DNA of 64,000 nt, from assembly GCF_016808335.1 (NCBI RefSeq), contig NC_053137.1, forward strand, positions 2,521,092-2,585,091. Reading direction: 5' to 3'. A program made the translations under genes and the position numbers. The stretch is from Panicum virgatum. Its lineage: Eukaryota; Streptophyta; Magnoliopsida; Poales; Poaceae. Shown here piece by piece: positions 12,043 to 23,854 of this stretch; position 1 is the first letter of the stretch, and every line of letters starts with the position of its first letter. Below the pieces are notes generated by a model. The model had not been told where the DNA came from, made no database searches, and worked only from the letters and a program-made list of their open reading frames with translations.

Positions 12043-13161
12043 TGTGTTGACACCATTTTTTGACACGTGTCAGAGAAGGTGATTTTTGTGAAGAGAAGGT
12101 GGCCGATTTGGAAGAAACCAAAAGATGCACAGTGTTGGAATCGGCTGATGGAGTCCGTCCGATGGACCAGAGGAATATGCCATGAAGATGCTGATTTGTC
12201 CGTTTTGGTGTTCGGCCGATGGATAGTTGCCGATGAAGTCAAGGAAGGAGGAGAGGATCCGGACTCTACGAGAATCTTGATGATTCGGTTGTAATATTTA
12301 AAGTAGTTTATCTTTAAATAGCCTTTTCTTTTAAGTCAAGTAATATTCGCCGTAATCGGCTAGGACTTGATAGCACTAGGTTATAAATATGGGTTGTAAG
12401 GGACCGGAAAACCTTGATACACATCCAATACAACAAACTTTACAATTCCTTTGCACTTTTTTGTCGACTTCGCCTTTTTTTTCGGCGAGTTCTTTCAAGT
12501 TGATCAAGGAAGCCTCACATTCGAGCGACTTGATTTGCTGGTGAGTTTTCGTTTTACCGAGTATATTTGAGCTTTAGCTACCGGGCGCAACGCTGTAGCT
12601 TCGTTCAAATCTATTCAAAAGTTATCGAGTTTATCTAGGCTTTGACTTCCGGGCGCATCGCTGTCGTCTCGTCTAGATTTATTCACCAGTTATCTATATA
12701 GGCTAGATTTGTAGGTTTTTCTATGCTTTTTGGCCATTATCACATCTAAAAACATAATAGATCGGCTTTAGGTTTTGAAGTAACACTTTTGTTATCTCAA
12801 GAGCCGGTTTAAATCTGTTTTTAGCTCACATCATCTGAGTTACACATTCGTAGCTTAGAGCTTGTCAAACATACACAATCGGCTATTCAAAGCCGGTTTT
12901 GTCTTTTAGTGCATTGGCTGATCCTGCCGATGCGCTCTTTTACTACGCGCTTGCATTTAATATCTTTTTGTCGTCTATAGTATTGGCAAAACTTGCCGAT
13001 ACGCCCATCTGAGAGATATTCGTTATCCCAACCGATACGCTCTCAAATTTGACTTTGTTTTCTCCTTTGTCTATTTCAGGTCAAATTGACTGGCACGCTT
13101 GGTTGATTTTCCGTGACTCGGCGAACACTTGCTCTCGGATTTCAGTGTGTTGATTTTTGCA
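12043..13161 (+). repeat. 3' LTR of the Tat element
   Basis: It starts TGTGTTGACACC (or TGTTGACACC two bases later) right after the polypurine tract. A plausible TATA box (GTTATAAATA) sits near 12380. Downstream are repeated blocks (ACCGGGCGCAACGCTGTAG near 12579, a similar one near 12640) and several CCGATACGC-type motifs at 12900-13050. The end is placed at ..TTTTTGCA near 13161 by the general TG..CA rule; no second copy is in the window, so this edge may be off by 100 bases. Confidence 0.65.
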
Positions 13162-13859
13162 GGAACTGGGTACAAGAAGCAGATTCTGTAGTACTGACTC
13201 CAAGAGCCTAGCAAAAGCAATCTGGATAGGCAAAAAAAGCAAAAATGGCTGTGAAATAGGCATCTAGCAGCCTCTGCTTCCTCCTCGCTAATCCATCTCG
13301 CTCGGCATCCCCTACCGCTCATTATCCATCTTTTCGGAGCCGCACGACTCACCATCTCCCAAATACCGCGCTCGCACTCCTCCCTCCCGCGCCGCTCCCA
13401 CCCTCACACGCGCTCTCCTCACCCTACTCATCCTCCTCCTCCTGCGCCGCTACAGGCTTCCACAGGTCCCATGCCGCCGTCGAGCTCACCCGCCTCAGGC
13501 GCACGACGATGACCTTCTTGGCGCTGGTTAATGGTGGTGCCGGGGGACTTCTTGCAGTCTCGGAGCGACAGCGGAGAGGCCGTGACGAAGCAGGGGGTGG
13601 CACCAGAGGATGTGCTGCTTGGCGGCGGCGGCCTCGGTGGCGGTTGAAGGAGGAAGGGAGGAGGAGGAAGGGAGTGATGGCGTTGTGGGGCCCACACATT
13701 AGTTAGTTGGAGAGGAGAGGAGAGTGGAGAGTTGGATATGAAGAGTGAGATTTGACTAGTCTGTTTAATTGTATATCCAAATAAATATAGAGAGTGGATC
13801 TTAGCTAAATGCATAGCTAAATGGAAATATAGAGAGTGGGATTTGGCTAGGCTTTTGGA
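13162..13859. other. Intergenic stretch with a MITE-like segment
   Basis: 13260-13700 is GC-rich with proline/arginine-rich open frames on both strands and no recognisable domain. 13700-13855 holds two near copies of AATATAGAGAGTG with GGATCTTAGCTAAATG and resembles grass Tourist-type MITE ends. No gene is supported. Confidence 0.35.
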
Positions 13860-14235
13860 GATGCTATTATAACATTGAATGAAGACTAGGGAAGACAGGA
13901 CAAATCGATGCTTGGTCTCATTGCATAATTAGTTGTGTTGCATGTGTAGTACGTGCGTGGAGGGCAGAGAGTTGGCCAGATGCATGCACTTCTCCGTACA
14001 AGGTGTAACAACATTTGACAAGCTCCTATACGTAACAAACTTCGGCACGTAACAAAGGATAAGACTTGAATTATATTAGTACAGGTGCTAATGTCGTCAT
14101 TGAGGTGCACCGACGGTGCACCAGTAAATAACCTGTTGGTACAGTACTGGACATACCCATAGGTGCAGGGCATCCTCATGATGCATGTGCGTGACTATGC
14201 ATGAAACGAAATGACCAACAAATACATTGAACGAA
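13860..14235 (+). repeat. Flanking module copy A (upstream of PKS1)
   Basis: This is the reverse complement of 27.0-27.44 kb and matches 45.02-45.33 kb and 58.92-59.12 kb directly. Shared landmarks: TTGCATGTGTAGTACGTGCG, GTTGGCCAGATGCATGCA, TCATGATGCATGTGCGTGA. It ends about 185 bases before the PKS1 start codon, so it may be part of that promoter. Confidence 0.8.
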
Positions 14236-14317
14236 AGGCAACTGATTAATATATATATATAATATAAATGACTACTAATATATATTTTATTGATCTGAAG
14301 CATGTGACTCCTGACAC

Positions 14318-14325
14318 TATATATA
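14318..14325 (+). promoter_or_regulatory. TATA box of PKS1
   Basis: TATATATA lies about 95 bases upstream of the ATG at 14420. The preceding 14280-14312 (TTTTATTGATCTGAAGCATG) recurs near 61,865, where no PKS coding sequence follows. Confidence 0.55.
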
Positions 14326-14419
14326 GTCCACGGCCCATCTCCACTTATGCTCATCACAGTCATCTGTCATCTCTCCCGATACCGTTGCCTTCTGATCCCA
14401 TTGTTATTAGAGGCGACAG

Positions 14420-15782
14420 ATGATGGCAAGCATACTAGCCACAGTAAGTGAGATCCGGCGTGAGCAGCGTGCTGATGGCCCAGCAGCCATGCTCGGTATT
14501 GGCACCGCAAATCCAACAAAACTACGTGCTTCAGGAGAAGTTCCCCGACTACTATTTTCGTGTCACAAACAAGGAGCATCTCACGAACCTCAAAGATACA
14601 TTCAAGAAACTATGTTTGTAAGCATGTCCATACGGTACTGGTTGTGTTTTTTCTTCCAAATTGCATGTCATTTTTTAACTTTACCACATGTTAAATTTCT
14701 TTAACAACCATGAATTTTTAAAGTGGTAAATTTCATCAACTGATACATTAATGACGATCATCCTTCCAATAATTGAACTAAATAGGTCGGACCACGGGGG
14801 TCGAGAAACGTTTCTTTCACCACAGCGAGCAAGTCCTCAACTCCCACCCGGCTTGTTGCTTCACGGGACGCCCTCGGCCCTGGATGCGCGGCTGGACATC
14901 GTCGCCAAGGCTGCTCCAGGGCTCGCCGCATCAGCCGCCGCCAAGGCCATCGTGGGGTGGGGCCGCCCGGCCACCGACATCACCCACCTCGTTGTCAGCA
15001 CCAACGCCGAAGCCCGCTCCCCCGGTGCAGATCTCGGGCTGGCTATGCTCCTTGGCCTCCGCCCCGACGTCCGCCGCACCGTGCTCCAGCTCAATGGCTG
15101 CTCGGCCGGCTGCGCTGCCCTGCGCCTGGCCAAGGACCTCGCTGAGAACAACCGCGGCGCGCGCGTGCTCGTGGTCTGCGTAGAGCTCACCATCACCTCC
15201 TTCCGCAGCCCCCATGAAGGGGACACTTTTGACACCCTCATCCCGCAAGCGCTGTTTGGAGACGGAGCGGGAGCGGTCGTCATCGGCGCCGACGTCGTGC
15301 ACCCTGTCGAGCACTCGCTCTTCGAGATGGTGTTTGCCTCGCAGGCCCTGATACCTGGGTCGGAGAAGCTGCTCAACATAAGGCTCGGGGAAGGCGGGAT
15401 TCAAGGTGACATCTCCTTCAACCTACCGAGGTTCGCCGCGCAGAATCTCGAGGGCTGCCTGCTTGATGCGTTTAGGACGCTCGCCGTCAGTGGCGTTGAG
15501 TGCAAGTGGAACGATCTCTTCTGGGCAGTCCATCCTGGCAGCCTTGGGATCTTGGACCACATCGACGCGGCTCTCAAGCTGGAGCCCAGGAAGCTGGCGG
15601 CGAGCCGAACTGTTGTGAGGAACTATGGGAATATGCTCTCCGCAACTGTGATATTTGTGCTTGAGGAGCTACGCCGGCGAATGGACGAGGAAGGAGATAA
15701 GGCTGCAGAGTTGGGGATGATGGTGGGCTTTGGACCGGGCTTCACTGTCGAGACCATGGTGCTGCACGCTACAAAGTACTAG
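14420..15782 (+). pseudogene. PKS1: type III polyketide synthase (chalcone synthase family), frameshifted
   Basis: Family role: iterative decarboxylative condensation of malonyl-CoA onto a CoA starter, in the cytosol, giving polyketide or phenylpropanoid-type products. Two exons: 14420-14613 and 14786-15782, with a GT/AG intron splitting the conserved Cys codon, the CHS-family intron position. Catalytic residues visible: Cys in LNGCSAGC, His in FWAVHPG, Asn in RNYGNM, gatekeeper-like Phe in TSFRSP, and the GFGPG loop. Breaks: one extra A in exon 1 after GTANPT (about 14520), and a second frame change near 14868 before LDARLDIV. Both flanks stay clearly homologous (TGVEKRFFHHSEQ, then DARLDIV). 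The usual TTSGVDMPGAD block is replaced by STNAEARSPGAD, so the enzyme is diverged from true CHS. Either a recent pseudogene or an intact gene with two sequence errors. Confidence 0.85.
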
Positions 15783-15875
15783 TTTGCTGTTTGAAATTGG
15801 GATTTGCAGGAATAATAATTTGCATTTTAGTTTGCTGTTTGAAATTGGGATATGCGGGAATAATAGTTTGTAATT
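15781..15875 (+). repeat. 48-bp tandem duplication after the PKS1 stop codon
   Basis: Two copies of a unit starting TTTGCTGTTTGAAATTGGGA with a few base differences, directly after the stop. A polyadenylation-like AATAAATAAA follows near 15887, so both copies probably lie in the 3' UTR. Confidence 0.75.
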
Positions 15876-15899
15876 TTCAATTCAGAAATAAATAAAGCG

Positions 15900-17369
15900 A
15901 ACATTTTACTCGTTACTGATTGATTGGAATTACTCACACAGACATGTGAGCGCTAGCAACTAACACATCCAGTGGGTAGTACTGAAAACGCAGTGCAAGC
16001 AAGTGCAGCCGGAGATACCGGATGCACAGGACTGGACGTTGTGTGGGTTCCCACTATTCCACGCAATTAATATTATTTTTGAGATTACACAGTATAACTT
16101 AAACACTCACAAAATGCACGCACACTTACACCATGAACACACATACGCAAACTCTCGAGATTGGCAAAGTCACCACAGACGTCTCTCTGTCGATGAGAAC
16201 ATCGTCTACCACTAAAAGCACAACACAATTATATTTTAGAATATTTTCTCCCACAGAAAGTCGAACCCAGGACCTGAGGTGCTACTGAGGCTCTTAACCA
16301 CTAGACTAAAAGGAGTAAATTATATGGGTGGTCCATAAACTTGTCCACACGTGTCATCTAGATCTCAAACTCTCAGCATTCATTTTTCAAGCCCTCGAAC
16401 TTGTCCTGAGCTATCATCCAAGTCCCTGAACTGTTGAAATGCATCTTTATGTGTTCCTAAATTTGTCCTAGAGAGTTATTTATTAGAGCTATATATAAAG
16501 TCTCAAAATACATTATTATCAGATCCGCAAACTCATCACATTCATCATTACAAGTTTGGAAACTAAATGAACATGTTTGGAAGCTAAAAATATAGGGCCC
16601 GCTCGGGAAAACTTCTACTTCGGTTGTGGCTGTTGCTGCCAAAAGCTGGGGGCTTTGCTTTTCTGTCTAGCCGGCAGCCACAGCAAAAGAGGAGGCAAAA
16701 AGAGAATCTCTTCTGAGCAGACCCATATGTTTTAAGAGTCCTCCCTGTGTAATGATTTCAATATGCATATTGAGAGTTCGGGGATGTGAATGACATACCA
16801 AGAAAAGTTTGAGGATCTGAAAAGACATTTTGAGAGTACGCCAGGAAGGATATGTGGCTCGGCGGTGGCCAGTGTGGGGGCAATGTGATGCATGGTAGTG
16901 CGCCATGGCTTCCAGCCTGTAGCACCGTCACAGCCTTCCCACCACCGACCGTTTTGCACGCTCTCTCGAGCAAAATTGAAGCTTAGCTAAACGAGATGTG
17001 GTCTTGAGCTAGTTCCATCACCTTCTGAGCTGACCCTATCAATCAATGCAATATTACAGACTGGTTTACATTATTCTCGGGGTTTGTCCCTACCCGGCAA
17101 TCACCATAACCCAAAAGCTACTCTGCTTTCCCGGAGACTTGTTATTTGTCTGATTGTTACTTTAACCATGAGTGCTCATCTTATTTGTTTCATATCTTGT
17201 ACTGGTACGGGTGTTTGAGTTTCACTACTGGAGAACGTCAATAAAATGTGTGAGTGGCCAAGATTCGAACTCGAGACCTCTTGCCTCGCACGTACCTCCC
17301 TTACCATCTCACCTACATAGCACTTGTGATGAGAAGAAACATATTTTCCTTTTGAAGTAACCCGTGAAG
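15900..17369. other. Intergenic transposon remnants
   Basis: No gene. At 16256-16310 the minus strand reads like a tRNA-derived box pair (TAGTGGTTAAGAGC, then GGTCCTGGGTTCGA), a pattern carried by many grass elements; the same pattern recurs near 24,600. 16594-16725 has imperfect inverted ends (GGGCCCGCTCGG and its near complement), like an hAT-type MITE. 17240-17330 has another tRNA-like block (ATTCGAACTCGAGACCTC). Confidence 0.4.
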
Positions 17370-17480
17370 AACCCTTAGGTACCGGGTTAGTAATACCAAC
17401 CGGTACCTACTAAGGCTTCTGTCCACATAGATACGGGTTGGTGTTTCCACCCGATACCTAAAGGTTTAGGACTTTTTCTA
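17370..17480. repeat. GGTACC-rich inverted-repeat fragment (CACTA-type terminal repeats)
   Basis: It contains GGTACCGGGTTAGTAA facing TTGGT..ACCGGTACC, then a second GGGTTGGTGTTTCCACCC hairpin. The pattern resembles the subterminal repeats of the CACTA element at 37,130-43,172, but the element ends are not found. Confidence 0.4.
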
Positions 17481-18720
17481 TCCACCCCAAAAGTATCTTT
17501 GATATGTTTTCTAATAGTGTTTCCTACCGCGTTCTCCTTTTCTTGGCTTCCACCTGAATGCATTGATCCGCGGATGCCGACAAGCCGGTGATGGAACATG
17601 GTGCATGACACCGAGTATGGCCGAGTATGTTTTTTTATATGCACAAGTCTAGGGTACCTTTCCCAAGTTGATTTTGTAAATAAAGGTTCGAGTATAGTAC
17701 TGCAGTGCTACTACTCGAGCAGTCAAAGTAGCCAAGAGGCGAGCGTGAATTACATGATGCAGTCAAAGTAGATCAGGCAAGTAGCTAGTGATGCAGGCAG
17801 GCAGCAGAGCGCCAAGGCTGAGGAGGGCGTCGGCCTGTGTGGTGAGGCCCAAAGTCCTGGGCCTGTGGCGACAGTCGAGCTGCGTCTGCGACGATACGTA
17901 CTGGGCCCAGTAGGGGCCCCTTTTCGACTCCCCGTTCCAATCCACGTTCCCCCCCGCACGACCGAGGCCCTCCACTTCGTCGTCTAGCTAGGAGACTAGG
18001 ACCCCGTCAACGGTCACCGGGAGGCGGTGCCCGAGCCCGGCATCGTCTGGTTTGGCGCCACGGCCGGCTGCGACCACCGCGGCTGCCACGGCCGCGGCCC
18101 CTACCATGTGCTCTGTGTGGGCACCGACAACATGGTCGGCAATCGGCATCATGCACGCGTGCGTCTACTCGTCGCAAGCAGCTGGTTCTCGGGGCATTGG
18201 GGCAGCACGGTTTCTTGTCGGCCGGGGATGAAATGTACATGCTACTTGGGCTGCGTGGTAAAATTCTCAGCTACAACTTTGCCAAGCATCGCCTATCTCT
18301 GATTGATCCACCTGACTCGTACGACAAGGGCAGTGTCCACATGCTTACCGAGGACGGCTTGCTCGGTCTCTCCGGCATTAGGGGTTTCAACCTTCACCTG
18401 TGCTCGAGGAACGAATGCACAGGGAGTGAAAGATGGGTACAGTGCAGCGTGATTGAGCTGAAGAAATTGTTGCCGGTTGATAACCCTTTCAAGCGAACTA
18501 TTGTGACCGGTTTTGCTGAGGATGCCTGCGTCATTTTCACGAGCACAGAGATTGGTGCCTTCGCTATTGAGCTCAAGACAGGGCGGGCGAGGAAGGTTGC
18601 CGGACCTGGGCGCTACTATCCTGTCATACCCTTTTCCATTTTCTACACACAGGGTACGGTTCCAGCCCTTTAACTGCTTGTTTGTAATCCTGCATTGTAC
18701 AGACTATATATTTTAATTTA

Positions 18721-18930
18721 GAAAAAAGTTCAAATCACTACCCTCATCTTTCAACAATGTCCGGATAACCCCTAATCAATTTTATAGTTTACTTAACCCC
18801 CACTTTTTCCTAAACCAGTTCACTATACACCTTCTGCACGTCCTAAACCTATTTTTGCTGATTGGATGGCTGTGTCACAAACTAATCATGCCCCGCGAGC
18901 AGTCCGACGTGGCAAAAAGATTGCAGGCCC
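18721..18930 (+). repeat. MULE left terminal inverted repeat
   Basis: Pairs with 22442-22653. Substitutions and one-base indels are scattered, which points to an old insertion. GC-rich 18931-19240, between this repeat and the transposase 3' end, has no recognised gene and may be captured host sequence. Confidence 0.85.
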
Positions 18931-19410
18931 ACTTAACCCCCTCCAGAATGTCTCCTGCCTCCCGAATGCGCATCTCCCTACCGCCACTGCGGCGCCGGCG
19001 TCGACTGCCGTCTAGTGTGCCGGCATCGACTGACTCCCATTGCGCCCTAGCTTGCTCGTCGTCATCCAGGCCTTGGTCGCTGCCATCCATCGCTGCCTGG
19101 TGTGGTTCCTCGCTGTTGGTGACCCACTTGCCGCTGGATGCCGAGCTTGGCCCTTGCTATTCTGGCGGATCTCTGGCCACCAAGCCTGCGCTAGGACTGG
19201 ACGGGAGGAAGGGCGGCCATATGTAGTGACGAACTAAGCTTCAACTTCATATAGTAGTGAAGACTTTATCAATTTGAAATTTGGATCAATATAATTATGT
19301 GAATTGATATTTCCACATCTATCAATTTCAGAGAAAATTCATCTAATGTAGTGATTTTCATCATATTCTCAGAACTGTAACAGATAATCAGATTCCTAAT
19401 AAAGCTATTT

Positions 19411-21969
19411 TTAATGCTTGCATGTAACCGGAAAGTGGCAAAATGAATTGTACCATAATTGATATCGATGTGCTAAATTTGACATAACCAAAATTGACAG
19501 ACTTATAAGTTCACCATATATCTTGTTGTACACCTCCACTGAATAGCACTGAGCTATGTAATCTTCTGCTGGTTGAGAGCTATAGAAAAGTGCAGTGATG
19601 GCATGGGCACAAGGGATACCTGCCAGTTGCCAATACCTGCATGAACATGTCCTCTTCTCTATGTCAACTATGTACCTCTTGTCCTTTTGTCTGACCTCGT
19701 AGCCATCTTTGCCATTCAAAATTCCTGAGCATGATTGGGCTAGATCAATGTATTTGTTCACCTTCTTCAAAATGTTTGGACATATCCTTGTATTCCATTT
19801 GCTTGCTTTTGTTCTGTTTTGTTGTATCCTAACAAAGACATTGGTCCTAATGCCCTCAAGCATGGAAATGATGGGATGAGCTCTGACATCAACTATCCAG
19901 TTGTTAAAGCTCTCACACATATTGTTATCCACACTGTCACAATTGGATCCAATATTGAACCAAGCTCGGCTCCAGTGCTTGGGGTTGGTTTTCATCATGT
20001 CCTTAGCACCATCAGGGGTCAACTGAGCAAGCTTTGCTCTGCAGTAGTTGAAGAATGGAATGCTCGATGCCTTTGCACACATCCAGAAGGGCTTCTGAAA
20101 ATCTTCATCTCTATATTTCTTCCTCCAGTTGGCATAAATGTGTCTTGTACACATTCTGTGCTCAATGTTTGGAAACAGTTCAGCAACAGCATTGAGAAGC
20201 CCCTGCATACACAAGCATATTAAAATTGTTATGGAAATCTCCATTTATAATTAGGAACTGGTCAGATTTTAACTCGGGAATAAGAAAATAAAAAGATCAT
20301 AATTGTTACCTTTTGCTGATCGGATATCAAAACCCAGCCAATTCCATGTATGGGAATCAGCAAATCCTTTTGTAAGAGCCCCAAGAACCAAGTCCAAGAA
20401 TCCTCAGTCTCTTTTTCCACTACTGCCCAAGCTATTGGATAAATTTGCTAATTTGGATCTCTACCTAAAGCACAAATGAATTCACCATTGCAAGCTCCAT
20501 TAAAAAAACAGCCATCTACACCAACAACTCTTCTACAACCAGCAAGGAAACCCCTTTTGCATGCATCAAAACACACATATATCCTTTGGAATACTGGATA
20601 GCTATGTCAGGGTCCAAGCAAATTGCACATGTACTACCAGGGTTGCTTCTAAGAATTTCAGCCTGGTACTCAAAGATCTTAGCATACTCACCTTTGCATG
20701 ACTCATAGATCCTTCTTATGACAATTTTCTCTCTTAATCTTGGACAGTGACACATCGACACCCATCTCAAGCAACACAGTCTCCTTGATATTTTGCAGCT
20801 TCCAAGAAGGGTTTGCCCTAATGATGTGCTCATGTTTGTCATCTATCCTTCGTCCTGTGACCAACCTATTATCCTTTCTTTGATGGCAAATGTGTACATT
20901 ATGGAAGGTTTTCACCTTGAACTTGTTATTGTATTTGGAGGCAAATATCATCCAAGGGCAGCCCCTCCATGAACACTTGGCTCTGATCCTATTTGCCTCA
21001 TCTTTTGGAAATCTTATGTGCCTCCTAGTAGCCAGCCCATACTTGATCAATGCCTCTTTAAACTGTATTCTACCACTAAAAATCATCCCAAGTGAGAAAA
21101 TAGGAAAGGTAGCATCATTGTCATATCTTGGAAATCTGCCCTTTCGTCTAATTGCTTCACCCTCGTCATCATCATAACTGCATTCTTCACTACTGTCCAT
21201 CAGTGGGGGATCATCATCATCTTCCAAAGCATGTGCTTCTTCAGTAATTTTTTGAATTTCAAGATTAGAAAATCCATTAGTGCTGGCTGGATTCCTCCTT
21301 TGTTTCCTAGCATTGGACCTAAACTGATTTGCCTCTTCATCGTACTCAGATGTATCATCTCCTAGACCATATTCTTCTTCATCTTCTGATGCATCCTCTT
21401 CGTCCTGGACATATTCTTCATCATCATTTTCAGAAGGAGAGGAGTAAACAATACACATATTCTCATTGTCCTTATGAGGTGAACTGTAAAATTCCTCGAC
21501 CTTCTCAAGGTCTTTTGTGGTCTGATCTTGAGCAGCCCATCCTTGACCACCCACCTCAACCCCCTCCTTGATCCACTCCGTGGACCCCTCCTTGATCAGC
21601 ACCATCAATCTTGTAGGACTCCACATAAATTTCAGCAACTGCACCCTCTGCGATACAGTCAGACATATAGAGGCACGTCTTGTCATCAGAAAGTCTCCTC
21701 AACCCATTGCTCAATTCAGCTCCAGTGAATAACCAGTAAAAATCAACAATGTCTTCTTCAATTAGTTGAACATGATCTGACAAAAAGCCTCTTAGTTCTG
21801 GCAAAGACATTTTTTCCTTCTCTATATGTGACAACTCAACTCCACCACCAACATAGTTCACTGAATATCCATCAAAATCAAAATTTCCACCAAAGTGAAA
21901 TCTAACAGGAAGAGTATCTTGTGGATCCATATCCCTGAAAGCACCGAACACAGTACAATCCCATGTCAA
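19411..21969 (-). pseudogene. mudrA-like transposase, degenerate
   Basis: Reading on the minus strand: an N-terminal domain from ATG at 21969; an acidic stretch (ENDDEEYVQDEEDASEDEE); the MuDR DNA-binding region (RFPKDEANRIRAKCSWRGCPW); the DDE core with the first Asp in VVGVDGCFFNG (near 20520) and the second in LISDQQKG; then a C-terminal SWIM zinc finger (CSCRYWQLAGIPCAHA). An intron with a GT near 20309 and an AG at 20204-20203 joins DQQK to GLLNAVAELFP in phase 0. Breaks: frame changes near 21600, 20730 and 20570, and a TAG at 20450-20448 in the DDE core. Known: MURA proteins bind the terminal repeats and catalyse cut-and-paste movement. This copy is dead. Confidence 0.85.
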
Positions 21970-22441
21970 AACAGTGTATATCTCATAGATTAATAAGGAA
22001 CAACTTTAAACCTAAAATCCCATCTAATGGAGAAGAGCACTAACTCATGTTGCCCTATCTGAACCAATTAAAATATCAACTTTTAACCAATTTCATTAGC
22101 CCCTAGTTGCAGGTTTGCAGCTTTCCGATAACTTAAAGATGAGGGAGCGTACAATTACTAATTTGAAACCCATCTGAATGAAAAAAAAACTCCCAATTCC
22201 AACTAAGATTGGATCGCTCAACTTCCAAACAGTCTAACCCTAGCCGTCCAATGTACATGGTTCTCTACATTTTTTTCCACCCAGGGGCAAGGGAACACAC
22301 CTGGTTGAAGTCGTTGTCAGCGATCAACTTGTCTAGGCTGCGATCATCACCTCGATCAATCTGTTGGGGGGCGCCGAGAGAGAGGCGGAGCCGCCAAACT
22401 CGAGGGACAGGCGAGAGAGAGGAAGGAACACACCTGTTCGA

Positions 22442-22653
22442 GGGACCTGCGATCTTTTTGCCACGTTGGACTACTCGCGTGGCATGATTAATTCGTGAAA
22501 CAGCCATCCAGTCAGCAAAACCAGGTTTTGGACGTGCGGAAGGTGTATAGTGAACTGGTTTAGGAAAAAGTGGGGGTTAAGTAAACTATAAAATTGATTA
22601 GGGGGTTATCCGAACATTGTTGAAAGATGAGGGTAGTGATTTGGACTTTTTCC
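22442..22653 (-). repeat. MULE right terminal inverted repeat
   Basis: Inverted partner of 18721-18930. The transposase start (about 21969) lies 470 bases inside, with a leader between. Confidence 0.85.
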
Positions 22654-22685
22654 AATTTGTAGGCATGACCATCTCCAGATTCTAG

Positions 22686-23837
22686 TAGCAGCAAGTTTCC
22701 AACCCCATTGGGGACATGTTATTTGTATGTGAAAATTTAGTTATTCTGATATGTACATATTAGTTCTAGGAATAATGGTACCTTTGCTTTTTGAGAACTG
22801 TATATCTGGCAATGCTATATAACATCTAATCTAGTTCTTTGGCAACATGCGCCTAGGAAGCAGTTGATTTTTTTTAAAAAAATTAACCACAAGTTGGTGA
22901 TCCAATATTTTGTTTATATGTTATTGTACTCTTCCAGGTTGTGCTTGCAACACATTGCCATTACCAGCATAGACAAATTAATCATTACTGAGATGCTTGG
23001 CCAGTTTACAAATCCAAGAAGCTGAATTTGCCACTGTTGGCACTTTGGAGGGTTAATGCTTTAAAATGTTTATTGGTATTCTGTTTCATAGATTGATTTC
23101 TTCTAGGACTAGCCACCATGGTCAGAGCCTACCCCAACTTGCTTGGCTCTAAAAGGGTTGTTGTTGCAGTAGTAGTAGTGTAAGCCAGCGTCACCAGCTC
23201 CTATGTTCTTCCTTATTAGTTGTTTGAGATCATTATTGTGAAGACAATGTTTGAGGATTAAATCTATTCTTAGTTTCTTACTACGGTCGGTGTTATATTG
23301 ATGGTTGATGGGTCCACTCAGAACTAAATTTAATCCAATTGATGATTGCTTCAGCTTAGTTTTTACTTCCAGAACCAGGATGGTTGGTTCAGCCTTCACA
23401 AATGCTCTTGGAACTGAAACTGATGAAATCAGTTTCTGTAAGCAAGGTTACGCATCAGTAGCTCTCAAAGTAAGCTTCATATTTTTGCACTGGGGGAGCT
23501 TTGTTGCTCCTCCATTCTTTGTTCATACAACACTAGAATGCATCACCTAGTGGTCGCTTGCTTTGTTCTGAAAGACCTGACTATTCCAGCACGTCTCAGA
23601 GTTAGCTCCTCAAAGTTCATCTGAAGAGGAACGATGTATGTAGGTAGCATACAGATGCACATCTGCATGTCATGAAATCTGAAAGGCTTCAGCTGATGGC
23701 CTGATTGTGAGTTTCTTTCTAATACTAGCTACTAGTTGACTAACCAGTAGTGTGAAACTGTGAATCGTGAACAGCTAGCTGTTTTTTTTTGACTCAGCAG
23801 GGAATTGGTAATATTTTTGGTTCACGACATCAAGTAT
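22686..23837. other. Intergenic, with an Au-type SINE tail
   Basis: No gene. 23097-23180 (ATGGTCAGAGCCTACCCCAACTTGCTTGG, split here as AGCCTACCCCAACTTGCTTG then GTTGTTGTTGC) matches the 3' end of the Au SINE family of grasses on the plus strand. The upstream SINE promoter boxes are not evident, so it is a fragment. The rest may be F-box gene 3' flank. Confidence 0.45.
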
Positions 23838-23854
23838 ATAGAGTACTGTGAGTT

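Larger units (their letters stand above)
1..13161 (+). mobile_element. Degenerate Tat-lineage Ty3/gypsy LTR retrotransposon (5' end outside window)
   Basis: Seen: a gag start at 62, integrase sequence to 5978, a long 3' region with a spliced gene on the opposite strand (6564-10137), a G-rich polypurine tract at about 12031-12040, and an LTR-like segment beginning with TG at about 12043. Known: a long region after pol carrying extra antisense genes is characteristic of Tat-clade elements such as Grande and RIRE2 in grasses. The element cannot move: protease, reverse transcriptase and RNase H are missing, gag is frameshifted, and another retroelement sits in gag (about 584-4480). The 5' LTR and primer-binding site lie left of the window. 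The LTR right edge near 13161 is only approximate. Confidence 0.85.
18721..22653 (-). mobile_element. Mutator-like element (MULE) with 210-bp terminal inverted repeats
   Basis: The left terminus (GAAAAAAGTTCAAATCACTA) and the reverse complement of the right terminus (GGAAAAAGTCCAAATCACTA) stay about 90% alike for some 210 bases (18721-18930 and 22442-22653). The interior encodes a MuDR-type transposase on the minus strand. Flanks are AT-rich (..TTTAATTTA and AATTTGTAG..) and show no clear 9-bp target duplication, so either the site has mutated or the ends are a base or two off. Confidence 0.85.
18000..22685 (+). pseudogene. F-box-associated domain gene remnant, split by a MULE
   Basis: 18000-18660 encodes the C-terminal beta-propeller-like region typical of large grass F-box families: GPYHVLCVGTDNM, then YMLLGLRGKILSYNFAKH, GLLGLSGIRGFNLHL and IGAFAIELKTGRARKVAGPG, ending FYTQ. 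The N-terminal F-box is absent, and the frame changes near 18150-18200. A donor (CAG G|GTACGG near 18653) and an acceptor (TTTGTAG| near 22662) would join FYTQ to GMTISRF and a stop, so the MULE at 18721-22653 lies in the last intron. Known: these proteins act as substrate adaptors of SCF ubiquitin ligases. This copy is unlikely to work. Confidence 0.65.

Noticed and set aside
13424..13814. Proline- and serine-rich open frames as a possible gene
   Set aside because: GC-rich sequence with overlapping open frames on both strands, next to MITE-like repeats, and no recognisable domain.
16256..16312. Possible tRNA gene on the minus strand
   Set aside because: Only A-box and B-box-like phrases are present. 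No full cloverleaf fits, and the same phrases recur near 24,600 inside repeats.
22209..22487. Small protein beside the MULE right end
   Set aside because: It lies in the MULE leader and runs into the terminal repeat; no domain.
18712..22662. A 9-bp target duplication for the MULE
   Set aside because: The flanks TTTAATTTA and AATTTGTAG do not match at any register I tried; left as unresolved.
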